Source: Ardenticatenaceae bacterium
GTDB taxonomy: Bacteria > Chloroflexota > Anaerolineae > Promineifilales > Promineifilaceae
Assembly (NCBI GenBank): GCA_020634495.1
Contig: JACKBR010000035.1
Coordinates: forward strand, 1 to 49,562
Length of the DNA: 49,562 bases
Reading direction: 5' to 3'
Under the pieces are notes generated by a model. The model made no database searches and was not told the origin of the DNA. It worked only from the letters and a program-made list of their open reading frames with translations. Made by a program: the position numbers and the translations under genes. Below, in pieces: positions 34,571 to 43,933 of this stretch (the first letter of the stretch is position 1; each line of letters opens with the position of its first letter).

Positions 34571-36400
34571 ATGAATTTTGCCATCACTACGCTTGCCATT
34601 GCCGCTGTTGTGCTGATGACAACGGCCGTTATCACCTGGCCTCGTCGTCGTATCGCGCATTGGATGGTGCCGTTTTTGGGATTGGCTGCGGCCGTTTCTA
34701 TTTGGCTCATTGGCTATGCAATAGAACTTAGCGTTGTTAGCCTGGCGCAAAAAATCTTTTGGGCCCAAATGGAATACATCGGCATTGCCTTTACGCCCGT
34801 TGCCTGGTTCCTGTTTGCCTACCAGTTTCTCAATCAAAATACGCGGAATCTTAAATCGCTCACCTGGCTGCTCTCCATCTTGCCCCTCATTACCATCATT
34901 ATTGCCTTCACCAACAGCCAGCATGGGCTTTTGTGGAGCCAAACCGTGCTGGATGAGTCCGGGCCGATTCCTCTGCTGGCAAACAGCTACGGCGGCTGGT
35001 TTTGGATTCATTCCGTCTACTCATATCTCCTAATTTTAGGCGGCATTGCTTACTTTTTCCGTACCATCAAGCTGTACCCGGATCCGTTCCGGTGGCAATC
35101 TGTTATGCTCATTTTTGCTGCGGGCACGCCTCTGCTGGGGAATGCTCTCTATCTGGCCGGTCTCAGTCCAATTCCGCAGTTCGATCTCACCCCATTTTCC
35201 TTTGCCGTGAGTGCCTTGGTCATTGGCTGGGGCGTTGCCCGGCTAGACCTGTTCGACATTATTCCCATTGCCCGGCGAATGGTGGTGGAGCATTTACCAG
35301 ACAGCATTATTTTGCTGGACATGCAGGGCCGTATTTTAGACATCAACCAGGCAGGCAAGCGGCTTTTGGGGGCAAACGGCCGTCAGCTAGTGGGGCAGCT
35401 GTTGGCGCAGCTGCCTGGTGAAATTATTCATAAGGTAGCAGCCTACACACAGGCTGAAGTAGAAGATGAAATCGCCGTGGAAATGGATGGAACCACACGC
35501 TACTTTAACGTTCAGATACGGCCGCTTCACATTTCTAGCCCACACCCTCGCGCCCGCATCATGGTTCTGCGCAACATCAGCCGCCGCATTGCCGCCGAGG
35601 CTGGCATCCGGCAGCGCAACCTGGAGCTGCAACAACTCATTACAGACGCCCAAACCGCCCGTGAAACGGCCGAAACCGCCAACAAAGCCAAAAGCGATTT
35701 ACTGGCCAAAGTTAGCCACGAGCTGCGCACGCCCCTCAGCGCCATCCTGGGGCACGCCGAAATGCTGCAAGAGGGCGTTTACGGCCAGATGTCTGAAAAG
35801 CAAAATCACTCGCTAAACCGCATTATTGAAAATAGCGTACACCTCAATGAACAGGTAAAAGATTTACTGGATTTATCCCGGCTTGGCACCGAAAAACCAG
35901 AGCTTCAGCTTTATGAATTTGAACTAAAAGATGCCCTGGACCAGGTCATGGGCCGCCTGCAACCCGCCGCTGCTGAAAAAAACCTGGCGCTCACGCTAAC
36001 CATTTCACCCGACATGCCCCACACCGTCACAAGCAACTCTGTCCGCTTTCAGCAAATATTGGTAAACTTAGGCGTGAATGCCATCAAATTTACAGAAAAA
36101 GGATTGGTAGGCATCTCAGTCGCCAAAATGGGTGCTCAGCACTGGTGCGTAAAAGTCAGCGACAGTGGCGCGGGAATACCCCAAACCGAACTGGACAGCA
36201 TCTTCCTGCCATTTCACCAACTTGACAGCAGCATGGTTCGCAAACAAGGTGGTGTGGGGCTTGGCCTGACGATTGTCAAAGAATTAACGACTGCTTTAGG
36301 TGGAAAAATTGAAGTAGAAAGCCAGTTAGACCAAGGCAGCACATTTACTGTTACGCTACCTCTGGACCCAGGCAAAACGGCCGTTGAGGCAGCTCAGTAA
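34571..36400 (+). CDS. 7TM-PAS sensor histidine kinase
   Basis: A 609-aa kinase. Seven N-terminal transmembrane helices (about 1-225) match the histidine-kinase N-terminal 7TM region; then a PAS domain (about 240-350, starting VEHLPDSIILLDMQGRILDINQAGKRLLG), a coiled coil with repeated ETAETANKAKS, HisKA with His383 in KVSHELRTPLSAILGH, and HATPase with DSGAGIPQTELDSIF and GGVGLGLTIVKEL. The 7TM module suggests sensing of a small hydrophobic ligand or membrane state. The next gene is a stand-alone receiver, 21 nt away and likely its target. Confidence 0.93.
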   Translation: MNFAITTLAIAAVVLMTTAVITWPRRRIAHWMVPFLGLAAAVSIWLIGYAIELSVVSLAQKIFWAQMEYIGIAFTPVAWFLFAYQFLNQNTRNLKSLTWLLSILPLITIIIAFTNSQHGLLWSQTVLDESGPIPLLANSYGGWFWIHSVYSYLLILGGIAYFFRTIKLYPDPFRWQSVMLIFAAGTPLLGNALYLAGLSPIPQFDLTPFSFAVSALVIGWGVARLDLFDIIPIARRMVVEHLPDSIILLDMQGRILDINQAGKRLLGANGRQLVGQLLAQLPGEIIHKVAAYTQAEVEDEIAVEMDGTTRYFNVQIRPLHISSPHPRARIMVLRNISRRIAAEAGIRQRNLELQQLITDAQTARETAETANKAKSDLLAKVSHELRTPLSAILGHAEMLQEGVYGQMSEKQNHSLNRIIENSVHLNEQVKDLLDLSRLGTEKPELQLYEFELKDALDQVMGRLQPAAAEKNLALTLTISPDMPHTVTSNSVRFQQILVNLGVNAIKFTEKGLVGISVAKMGAQHWCVKVSDSGAGIPQTELDSIFLPFHQLDSSMVRKQGGVGLGLTIVKELTTALGGKIEVESQLDQGSTFTVTLPLDPGKTAVEAAQ

Positions 36401-36421
36401 AAAGCTAAAGAGAAGTAAATC

Positions 36422-36841
36422 ATGTCGCAGTTAGCCGAATCTACCGCATTGATCATCGAAGATGATCCCGATTTGGTGCAAATTTTTTCCCAGGCCCTCA
36501 CCTTGTCCGGGTATCAAACACACCCGGTTAGCGACGGAAACCAGGCGCTTGAATGGCTGGCGGAATTTGTGCCAGACGTTGTGGTTTTAGATCTGCATTT
36601 GCCGGGCGTTTCTGGCAGAACCATTTTGGGGAAGATTCGGGGGGACGGCCGTTTAGCCAATACCCGCATTATTTTAGCCACCGCAGATCATTTAACGGCC
36701 GATGAGCTGCGCGATTCAGCCGATTTGGTGCTGCTCAAACCAATTAGCTTTAAGCAGCTTCGTGACTTAAGCAGCCGACTCCGCCAAAAAAGAAACGCAA
36801 CAGACCATGACACCACCACTCAACAACCTCAAAATCCTTGA
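36422..36841 (+). CDS. Stand-alone receiver-domain response regulator
   Basis: A 139-aa single REC domain without an output domain. Acidic pair EDD at 13-15, phospho-acceptor Asp57 in VVVLDLHLPGVSG, the Thr/Ser position in ILATADHL, and Lys in VLLKPIS. The basic C-terminal tail overlaps the start of the CoA transferase by 35 nt. It probably acts as a phosphorelay intermediate or by protein contact with the kinase at 34571 as donor. Confidence 0.9.
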   Translation: MSQLAESTALIIEDDPDLVQIFSQALTLSGYQTHPVSDGNQALEWLAEFVPDVVVLDLHLPGVSGRTILGKIRGDGRLANTRIILATADHLTADELRDSADLVLLKPISFKQLRDLSSRLRQKRNATDHDTTTQQPQNP

Positions 36842-38003
36842 TTTTTCGACGCTGCTCCCTGGCCCCTATGCCACCATGATGCTGGCCGATCTGGGGGCCG
36901 ACATTATTCGAATCGAAGCACCCAACCGGCCCGACATGGTTCGCCTGCTGCCCCCTCATTTGCCCGATGGGCAATCTTCCCAACATAGCTTCCTCAACCG
37001 GTCAAAGCGCAGCCTGGGCCTCAACCTGAAAGCAGACGAAGCCCAAGAAATTGTGCGGCGGCTTATTGTTCAACAGGGATACGACATTGTGATAGAGCAG
37101 TTTCGTCCTGGAGTGATGGATCGTCTTAATGTTGGCTACGCGAAGCTAAAAGCAATTTGCCCTTCAATTATCTTTTGCTCACTCACTGGATATGGCCAAA
37201 CTGGGCCTTACAAAGATCGTGCGGGACATGATGTGAACTATTTGGCGCTGTCTGGCTTGCTGAGTTTTTACGGCCGTAACGCCCAGCCCACACCACCTCC
37301 GCCCCTACCCATGCAGGTTGCCGATATCGGAGCCGGATCGCTGCATCTGGTAATTGGGCTGTTAACGGCCGTTATCCGGCGCATGACCACGGGTGAAGGC
37401 GGCCAAGTAGACATTGCCATGCACGACGGTGCGCTGGCCTGGAATGGCGTAGCAGCAGCCAAGGTGCTGGCTGGCAGCAACGACCCGGAACCAGAAAGCG
37501 AGCTGCTCAATGGCGGCAGCTTTTATGATCTTTACCAGACAAAAGACGGCCGTACCCTCTCCGTTGGCTCCCTGGAACCCAAATTTTGGCACGGCTTTTG
37601 CCAGGCCATTGGTCGGGAAGACCTATTCCAGCCAGGCACAAATTTTGACATTTTCCAACAGCAGGCCATCAAAGAGGATGTGCGGCAAGCAATCCAAAGC
37701 AAAACCTTGGCCGAATGGCAAGCCATTTTTGCCCAACTAGATGTTTGTGTAGAACCCGTTCTCACCACCAAAGAAGCCCTCGCCCACCCGCAGGTGCAGG
37801 CGCGCAAAATGATTGTAGATGTGCCTATGCAAGAAAAAACACAGCAGCAAATCGGTTCCCCCATTAAACTGTCTGGCTATGAACCAGATTACAAATTTAG
37901 CGGCAGCCCGCTCGGCCAGCACAGCTTTGAAATTCTCTCGCAAATTGGCTACGCGAAGGAAGAGATCGAAGCGCTGCACACAAAACAGGTCATCGCAGGG
38001 TGA
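36807..38003 (+). CDS. Family III CoA transferase (CaiB/BaiF)
   Basis: A 398-aa CoA transferase/racemase. The N-terminus LKILDFSTLLPGPYATMMLADLGADIIRIE is the classic family start, so the ATG at 36807 must be used although it overlaps the receiver gene. The catalytic Asp is Asp142 in AGHDVNYLALSGLL. GEGGQVDIAMHDGALAWN is the conserved middle region. The family includes alpha-methylacyl-CoA racemase, formyl-CoA and carnitine-CoA transferases; LSGLLSFYGRN and the short length look closest to alpha-methylacyl-CoA racemase-like members. Confidence 0.93.
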   Translation: MTPPLNNLKILDFSTLLPGPYATMMLADLGADIIRIEAPNRPDMVRLLPPHLPDGQSSQHSFLNRSKRSLGLNLKADEAQEIVRRLIVQQGYDIVIEQFRPGVMDRLNVGYAKLKAICPSIIFCSLTGYGQTGPYKDRAGHDVNYLALSGLLSFYGRNAQPTPPPPLPMQVADIGAGSLHLVIGLLTAVIRRMTTGEGGQVDIAMHDGALAWNGVAAAKVLAGSNDPEPESELLNGGSFYDLYQTKDGRTLSVGSLEPKFWHGFCQAIGREDLFQPGTNFDIFQQQAIKEDVRQAIQSKTLAEWQAIFAQLDVCVEPVLTTKEALAHPQVQARKMIVDVPMQEKTQQQIGSPIKLSGYEPDYKFSGSPLGQHSFEILSQIGYAKEEIEALHTKQVIAG

Positions 38004-38007
38004 GGCA

Positions 38008-39321
38008 ATGAGACAACGCGATATTTTTTGGTTTTGGCTGCCTCTGTTTGCCAGTTGGCTGCTGATGACGGCAGAAGGCCCCATCATTAGCGCGGCTATC
38101 AACCGCCTGCCCAATGAAGTAATTATGCTGGCGGCTCAGGGCATTGTTGTTAGCCTGTCAGTGACCATTGAAAGCCCCGTCATCAACCTGTTGGCCACCT
38201 CCACCGCCCTGGTGAAAGATCGGGCGTCTTTTTTATTGATGCGCCGCTTTACGGTTCATTGGATGGTGCTGCTAACGGCCGTTTCCATCGCAATCGCCTT
38301 TACCCCCTTATTCGATCTGGTTGTAGGCACCTGGCTGGGCACACCAGAAGCGGTTGCTGAATGGGTGCGGCCTGGGTTAAAAATCATGACATTTTGGAGC
38401 GCGGCAATCGCCTGGCGACGCTTTTTGCAGGGCGTGCTGATTCATTTTAACCAGCCTCGCAAAATGGCCTGGGGTACGGCCGTTCGGCTGCTGACCTCTG
38501 GTGGAACGGTCATTGGTCTGGCCGCATTTACCAATTTGCCCGGCGTGGTAAATGGCACGACCGCCCTGATGGCCGGTGTCGTCGCCGAAGCGCTGTATGC
38601 CACCTACGCCATCCGCCCCCTGCTGCAAAACGAACTGAGCGAAACGGCCGTTACCGACGAAGCGCCACTCACTTACCGCGATTTAATCCGGTTTCATTTG
38701 CCTCTGGCCGGGGCAGCCGTGATGGTGCTTCTGGTGCAGCCTCTGGTTGCCTTCAGTTTGGCCCGGCTGGATCGCCCCACCCAAACCTTGGCTGCCTGGC
38801 CTGTACTGTTCCAAATCATGCTGATGGCGCGGGCTGCGGCCCTGGCGCTGCCAGAAGCGGTCATTGCCCTCAGCAAAGGGCCAGAAAGCCACCAGCCCAT
38901 TCGGCGCTTTTGCCTGGTGCTGGCTGCCATTGTTGGCGCGGGAATGCTGCTGTTCACTTTCAGCCCGCTGGCCAGGTTTTACCTGTTTGGTGTGCAAGAC
39001 ATGACTGCGGAAGTTGGTAATTTGGCGCAAAGTGGCTTACTCTATTTCTTGCTCTTACCCTCACTGACTGTCATTGTCATGTGGCTGCGTGGGGTGTTAA
39101 TTTACGGCCGTAAAACAACGGCCGTCAACATCGCTGTGGTGGTAAATATGGCGGTCACGATTGTCGTGCTGGCCGTTGGCCTGGCCGGACAATGGCCCGG
39201 TTTGCCCACAGCGGCAATTGCCCTCACGCTGGCCGTGCTGGCTGAAATTTTGTATCTGAGCTGGCGCGCCCAACAATTTTTACCAATCTTTGCCACCAAG
39301 ATGGCTACGCGAATTTTCTAA
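38008..39321 (+). CDS. Flippase-like polytopic membrane protein (MATE/ANKH-like)
   Basis: A 437-aa protein with about 12 transmembrane helices in two similar halves. The first helix (IFWFWLPLFASWLLMTAEGPIISAAINRLP) resembles MOP-superfamily exporters, and VLIHFNQPRKMAWGTAVRLLTSG and MWLRGVLIYGRKTTAVN fall at equivalent places in each half. Transport of a lipid-linked sugar or small molecule is likely but not proven. The ATG at 38008 follows the CoA transferase stop by 4 nt; the longer upstream frame is shadow sequence within that gene. Confidence 0.8.
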   Translation: MRQRDIFWFWLPLFASWLLMTAEGPIISAAINRLPNEVIMLAAQGIVVSLSVTIESPVINLLATSTALVKDRASFLLMRRFTVHWMVLLTAVSIAIAFTPLFDLVVGTWLGTPEAVAEWVRPGLKIMTFWSAAIAWRRFLQGVLIHFNQPRKMAWGTAVRLLTSGGTVIGLAAFTNLPGVVNGTTALMAGVVAEALYATYAIRPLLQNELSETAVTDEAPLTYRDLIRFHLPLAGAAVMVLLVQPLVAFSLARLDRPTQTLAAWPVLFQIMLMARAAALALPEAVIALSKGPESHQPIRRFCLVLAAIVGAGMLLFTFSPLARFYLFGVQDMTAEVGNLAQSGLLYFLLLPSLTVIVMWLRGVLIYGRKTTAVNIAVVVNMAVTIVVLAVGLAGQWPGLPTAAIALTLAVLAEILYLSWRAQQFLPIFATKMATRIF

Positions 39322-39330
39322 GGAAGAATA

Positions 39331-39960
39331 ATGATTGAAATTTTACAGCTCCCTTTGGGGCCGCTCCAGACAAACTGCTACCTGGCCACCTGCACCGAAA
39401 CTTTAGAAACGGCCGTTATCGACCCATCATGGGACGGCCGTCGCATTGCCGCCATTGCCAGCGAGCGTGGCTATCCCATTACCCACATCTTGCTTACCCA
39501 CAGCCACTTTGACCATGTTGGGGGTCTGGCCGAGCTAAAGCAGGAGACAAACGCCCCCATCTACATTCACCCAGAAGCTATCGCCATGCTGGCCCATGCC
39601 CCGGAGGCCGCCGCCAGATTTAACCTCACGCTGCCCGCCCCGCCCCAGGCTGACCAAATGCTGGCCGAAGGAGATGTGATTGAAGTGGGCCAGCTCAAGT
39701 TTGAGGTGCTGTTTACGCCGGGGCACGCGCCGGGCCATGTAAGTTTTTACCTGCCTGAGCACAATGTAATTTTTGATGGCGATGTGCTGTTCCAGCGCAG
39801 CATCGGCCGCACCGATTTCCCTGGCTGTGACCATGCCACGCTGATGCACAGCATTCGTGAAAAATTATTGGTACTGCCGGATGAAACGGCCGTACTCTCC
39901 GGACATGGCCCCACCACCACCATCGGGCAAGAAAAAGAGTGGAATCCATTCCTTCAATAA
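39331..39960 (+). CDS. MBL-fold metallo-hydrolase (glyoxalase II-like)
   Basis: A 209-aa metallo-beta-lactamase-fold hydrolase. Metal ligands: His57, His59, Asp61, His62 (THSHFDHVGG), His in GHAPGHVSFY, Asp in FDGDVLFQ and His in LSGHGPTTTIGQEKEWNPF. The ending GxExxxNPF is typical of the YcbL/GloB-like subgroup acting on thioesters such as S-lactoylglutathione analogues. It starts 9 nt after the flippase-like gene and is likely the last gene of the rightward run. Confidence 0.93.
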   Translation: MIEILQLPLGPLQTNCYLATCTETLETAVIDPSWDGRRIAAIASERGYPITHILLTHSHFDHVGGLAELKQETNAPIYIHPEAIAMLAHAPEAAARFNLTLPAPPQADQMLAEGDVIEVGQLKFEVLFTPGHAPGHVSFYLPEHNVIFDGDVLFQRSIGRTDFPGCDHATLMHSIREKLLVLPDETAVLSGHGPTTTIGQEKEWNPFLQ

Positions 39961-39977
39961 AACAATAAAATGCGAAC

Positions 39978-40019
39978 TGTGAAACGTGATTCCCCTTTGG
40001 ACAGGCATCGCGTTTCACA
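39978..40019. repeat. Inverted repeat in intergenic region
   Basis: TGTGAAACG (39978-39986) pairs with CGTTTCACA (40011-40019). Further down, AGGGGAT near 40077 pairs with ATCCCCT near 40105. The 232-bp gap after the hydrolase has no gene; these hairpins may stop transcription or be remnants of a repeat family. Confidence 0.4.
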
Positions 40020-40192
40020 ATTCACCCCCTGCCGTATCCCTCGCATACCAATCGTATAAAATATCAGGCAAAGGTGAGGGGATCGCATCAGGTAGCCCGC
40101 TGGTATCCCCTGTATGCTTTCCCAAATGCGCCAAAGTGTAAACGCCAAATCTATTAAGGTGTTTAGCAGAACTTTGACCTGGAGAAAACGAA

Positions 40193-41755
40193 ATGCACAA
40201 ATTGCGTTTGTTGGTATGGATGATTGTTTGCTTATTTGTATTTGTTGCTTGTACCCCGTCAGAGGCTAGTGAAGAACCAGCCGCCATTGAAACAACGCAA
40301 CCAACCGCAACGGCCGTTTCCATTGAACCCACTGTGATGGCAACAGCCACGGAACCAACGACTGATGCTGAACCGGAGGCATCGCCAACGGCAGCGCTTG
40401 CAGATCAAGCCACGCCAACCCCACCCACCAATGACAGCCCCAATCAGTCTGAAGCGACAACCCTGATCACGGCCGAACCAATCTTTACTGGCGGTGATTT
40501 GCAATTTGTAAGCTGGTCGCCAGACGGCCGTTACCTGGCTTACTACGAATACACCGAAGAACAGGTGGCTGAATCGCCAGTTGAAGGATTGCGGGGCACG
40601 TACCCTGGTACATTTGTGTTTTACGACAGCCAAACCGGCGAAAAATGTACCGATTATCCTTTCAGCGGCCTTTTTAATTACGAAGGGGGCGGAAACGGTT
40701 CACAATGGCTTTGGCTGCCAAACGGCGAGCTGCTGCTAAACCTGCCTGACGGACAACTGGTGCAAACGGCCGCTCCCTGCGAACCAGGCGAAAACATCGC
40801 CGCCTTGCTTCCTCAGGCAATTTCAACCATTGGCCCCCTCAGCCCCAACGAACAATGGCTCATCTTAGAAGCTGGCGGGCAATATTGGCTGTACAGCTTT
40901 TCGGATCAAAACGCCCACCCCATTGCCGAAGTGCAAACGGATGGATTTAACAATCTGATCTGGTCGCCAGACAGCCAACACATTAGCATCACCCTGGCTG
41001 GCAATTACACAGGTGACCGCTCGCCTATTGGCGGCACGCGGGTCATTGATGTGGCAACTGGCGAAATTATTGCCCGGCACGATTGGGAGCCAGCCAACGC
41101 GCTGGACGGCACGTTTGGCGGCCCGGTATGGGTTAGCAATGATGCCTTTGTGGTCACCCTCTCCCTGGATCAGGGGCCATTTTTGATGGACTTACGTGGC
41201 GACGTGCAGCCCCTGCTGCCCTCGCTATTCGATGAAACATTTGACCCGAACAATTATTGGCCCCCGCTGGACGTGTATGCCGATGCCGAAAACGGCCGTT
41301 ACGCCATCTTGCGCAGCAACGAAGGGCGAGAAGGCGCTGCCAAACTATACACCTTCACCCCCGATGGGGAATCGCTTGAAATTCTTGACAATCCTGCCTT
41401 TGTCTATCGCATCTTCCCGAATGGCACGGTGGGGTATGATGGAAACGGCCGTTACTTTGCCCGCCCGGTTTTTGCCGCAGAAGCGCCTTTTGCTGAACTG
41501 CCAACTGGCGCAAATCCCTGGATGCCAGAACAAATCGATAACAATCTGCACGTAGCCTCAAATGGTGGCACAGTAACCGTTTTTGACCGCTCCAAAGATG
41601 AGCTGATAGCCAGGCTTCAGTTTGCAGGCTACGAAACAGGCTACACGCTAGGCCCAATCCCATCGCCAACTGAGCAGTGGCTGGCTGTCTTTGTTGGGGA
41701 GCCTCAATACGGTCTAGGCAAAGCGCTGTTTGTCATTCCCACGCCATCCAATTAA
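40193..41755 (+). CDS. Beta-propeller lipoprotein
   Basis: A 520-aa predicted lipoprotein. Signal peptide with a lipobox ending VAC at about residue 20, a Thr/Glu/Pro-rich linker (22-90), then a beta-propeller of PD40/TolB-like blades: SWSPDGRYLAYY, WLPNGELLLNL, LSPNEQWLILE, WSPDSQHISI and others. Such proteins act in the cell envelope as binding platforms. The pattern of degenerate Ser-Pro-Asp/Asn motifs fits a six- to eight-bladed propeller. It has GGAGA about 9 nt upstream of the ATG. Ligand unknown. Confidence 0.85.
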   Translation: MHKLRLLVWMIVCLFVFVACTPSEASEEPAAIETTQPTATAVSIEPTVMATATEPTTDAEPEASPTAALADQATPTPPTNDSPNQSEATTLITAEPIFTGGDLQFVSWSPDGRYLAYYEYTEEQVAESPVEGLRGTYPGTFVFYDSQTGEKCTDYPFSGLFNYEGGGNGSQWLWLPNGELLLNLPDGQLVQTAAPCEPGENIAALLPQAISTIGPLSPNEQWLILEAGGQYWLYSFSDQNAHPIAEVQTDGFNNLIWSPDSQHISITLAGNYTGDRSPIGGTRVIDVATGEIIARHDWEPANALDGTFGGPVWVSNDAFVVTLSLDQGPFLMDLRGDVQPLLPSLFDETFDPNNYWPPLDVYADAENGRYAILRSNEGREGAAKLYTFTPDGESLEILDNPAFVYRIFPNGTVGYDGNGRYFARPVFAAEAPFAELPTGANPWMPEQIDNNLHVASNGGTVTVFDRSKDELIARLQFAGYETGYTLGPIPSPTEQWLAVFVGEPQYGLGKALFVIPTPSN

Positions 41756-41776
41756 AAAAACGAACTCCCCGTTTCT

Positions 41777-41809
41777 AGAATGGTTCAATCTTCAAAATTG
41801 AACCATTCT
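41777..41809. terminator. Hairpin between convergent genes
   Basis: A perfect 13-bp stem (41777-41789 with 41797-41809) and a 7-nt loop lies between the propeller lipoprotein stop and the LysM gene stop. It likely ends transcription from both sides, though T runs are weak. Confidence 0.65.
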
Positions 41810-41855
41810 CAGCCAATAAAGTTTAGGCAGATCATCAATCTTACTCTGGATTTTA

Positions 41856-43268
41856 TTAGGGCGTTGCGGTGGCTGTGGCTGTTTGTGTGGGGGTTGGCGT
41901 GGCGGTAGGCACAGCGCCTTGCCAGTTAAAAAAGGCAGCGGCGCTGCTGGAGCCGCCAAAGGTGTAAATGGGCAGCCCATCGGCCCGGCTGCCGGTGACC
42001 TGCACAATGCTGACGCGCCAGCGCATTCTAAACAGCTCTGGCGTGATGGGTCGCCAGGTTGACGGCACCCGGAAAGCGGTGTCGCGGGTGAAGCCACGCC
42101 AGGGCAGGCTGTCCAAATCGTCGATGTTGGTCAGTTCCACCATGTACATTTCGTCTTCAGCCAGCGGTTTTACGGCCGTCCATTGCAGCAAAATTGTGGC
42201 CTCAAGCGACTCAACGACGGTACCAGCCACAGGATAAAGCAGCTGCGGGCCAGGAGGCGGCAGCGTCTCTGTGGGCGTGGGAGACGGCCCAGGCGTAGGC
42301 GGCAGGGATTGCCCGTATAGAATTTGCGGAATGCAAATGGGGTCCCCAGGCTGCAACAAAGAAGGGTCTTCAATCCGGTTGACCTGCGCCAGCAAATCGA
42401 ACGGCACGCCAAACCGGCTGGCAATCCCAACAATGGAATCGCCCCCCTGCACCTGATACAAATCACAGCCAGTGGGGTCTACAATGACCGTTTCACCATT
42501 TATGTTGGCGGCTATGATTTCTAACGGTGGCGTTGCCGTTGGCCAGGGAATAAGCAGTTCCTGGTTGAGCTGCACCTGGGTATCGGCGGCAAAATTGTTG
42601 GCGGACGCAATGGCCTCTGGGGCAATGCTGTACAGCAGCGAAATGCCAATGAGCGTATCGCCGCTGCTAACGGTGTGGGTGCGCGGTGGACGCGGCGTGT
42701 CGGTGGGTGCGGGGGTGGCGGTGATGGTGGGCATTAGCGTGGGCGGGCTGGTTTCGCTAGGAAGCGGTGTCCATGTGGGTGTGTAAGTTACTGTGGCCGG
42801 AATGGGGGTGGCGGAGGGTGCAATGACCATGCTCACCTCGCCGCTCTGGTATTGCAGAATCAGTCCACCAGCGACCAAAATGATAATAAAGAATACGGCC
42901 GTTAAGCCAAAAACCAGCGGGGTTTGCCGCTCTCTCATCACTGTTTCTAAAACTTCAGGTGCAGGGGTTACGGCCGTTGTTGCTGCGGGCGCGACGCGCT
43001 TAAAGGTAGGAATGTCTGGCGTTGTTTCCGATTGGGGCGATACGGCCGTTTCCGTTTCTGGTTCAGGCTCAATGCGCACCGTCACAGCAGGTTCAGCCGC
43101 TGCGGCAGGAGGCTGCGCTGTTTCAGTAGGCGGCTCTGGCGCTGACACGGCCGTCAGCTGAGCGCCACACATCAAACAGAGGGTGGCATCAGCGGCAACA
43201 ACTGTGTCGCAAGAGGGGCAGCGCCGTTCGTGTGGCGGGAGGGGCAACTCTGAAGTCTCACTCATCAT
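41856..43268 (-). CDS. Zinc-ribbon, single-TM, tandem LysM protein
   Basis: A 470-aa protein with mixed topology. The N-terminal zinc ribbon has two CxxC pairs (RRCPSCD and LCLMCGAQ), then a Pro/Thr/Glu-rich stretch, one TM helix (about 120-142, FGLTAVFFIIILVAGGLIL), and a Ser/Thr/Pro linker. Two LysM domains follow: HTVSSGDTLIGISLLYSIAPEAIASANN (about 195-245), and YQVQGGDSIVGIASRFGVPFDLLAQVN (about 270-315). A C-terminal region of about 130 aa ends in a Thr/Pro/Ala tail. LysM domains bind peptidoglycan or other N-acetylglucosamine glycans, so the protein probably links the cytoplasm side to the wall. The ATG could be 43268 or 43265. Confidence 0.85.
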   Translation of the reverse strand: MMSETSELPLPPHERRCPSCDTVVAADATLCLMCGAQLTAVSAPEPPTETAQPPAAAAEPAVTVRIEPEPETETAVSPQSETTPDIPTFKRVAPAATTAVTPAPEVLETVMRERQTPLVFGLTAVFFIIILVAGGLILQYQSGEVSMVIAPSATPIPATVTYTPTWTPLPSETSPPTLMPTITATPAPTDTPRPPRTHTVSSGDTLIGISLLYSIAPEAIASANNFAADTQVQLNQELLIPWPTATPPLEIIAANINGETVIVDPTGCDLYQVQGGDSIVGIASRFGVPFDLLAQVNRIEDPSLLQPGDPICIPQILYGQSLPPTPGPSPTPTETLPPPGPQLLYPVAGTVVESLEATILLQWTAVKPLAEDEMYMVELTNIDDLDSLPWRGFTRDTAFRVPSTWRPITPELFRMRWRVSIVQVTGSRADGLPIYTFGGSSSAAAFFNWQGAVPTATPTPTQTATATATP

Positions 43269-43388
43269 TTTTTTGCAACTATGGCATAATTAGGCCAACA
43301 ATGCCACAGAGCGCGGCATTATACCAAGCCAAATGCCCCGCTGCCAATGGCAGCGGACATCACTCATATCGGGTTTAGGGAGCTGGCA

Positions 43389-43598
43389 ATGAAAGAAGTT
43401 AAAAAGCATGGAGGGGAAGTTGAGGCAAACGGCCGTTTCTGGTGGCGCAAACCGGGGGAGGCCAAATGCTGCCAAGCCCAACCCAAGCCAGGCGATGTTT
43501 GTGCCCACTGCGGCCAGGGAACCCTGGCCTTTGATGGTCTGTTTATCCTGGCCTGCGACCGCTGCCAGCAAATTGCCGACAGCGGGGGTTTTACCTGA
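43389..43598 (+). CDS. Small zinc-ribbon protein
   Basis: A 69-aa protein with GGGAG about 7 nt before the ATG. It carries a Cys pair (KCCQ), then CAHCGQGTL and CDRCQQIA, the pattern of a zinc ribbon with two CxxC knuckles. There is a basic N-terminus. Function unknown. It is divergent from the LysM gene, which also has a zinc ribbon. Confidence 0.6.
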   Translation: MKEVKKHGGEVEANGRFWWRKPGEAKCCQAQPKPGDVCAHCGQGTLAFDGLFILACDRCQQIADSGGFT

Positions 43599-43933
43599 TA
43601 GCGTCCATTGGCAACGGCGTGTCCGTTGGGAAATAAAAATAACACAAAAACAACCATATTGCTCCAGAAAGGTGACGGAACGGCCGTTTTTGTTTACGCA
43701 GCAACAAATTCAAAATTTACCCTTGATTTATCATGCCAAACAATGGTATAAGTACTGGGCGCAGCGGAGGAACACTTATTTTATCAACATTCTTATCGTT
43801 TATTCCCAAACTGTAGGCAGAACGCATTGGTTTATAAGCTAGCCTTACTCGGCTGTGGATTTTCTACGCTGGTTGCACATTTCTCCAACCAAGTTTAATT
43901 AAAAAAATATACAAATAAGGAACACACATTGCC
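43599..43933. other. 335-bp gene-free region upstream of the first WD40 lipoprotein
   Basis: No coding frame of worth is present. One ACGGCCGT octamer lies at about 43680. A weak promoter is possible: TTGATT (43723-43728) and TATAAG (43747-43752), 18 nt apart, about 180 nt before the start codon. The last 40 bp are AT-rich. Nothing else recognised. Confidence 0.4.

Noticed and set aside
37819..38007. N-terminal extension of the flippase-like protein
   Set aside because: Overlaps the CoA transferase in another frame and is Lys/Arg/Ser-rich; the ATG at 38008 starts at the first TM helix.
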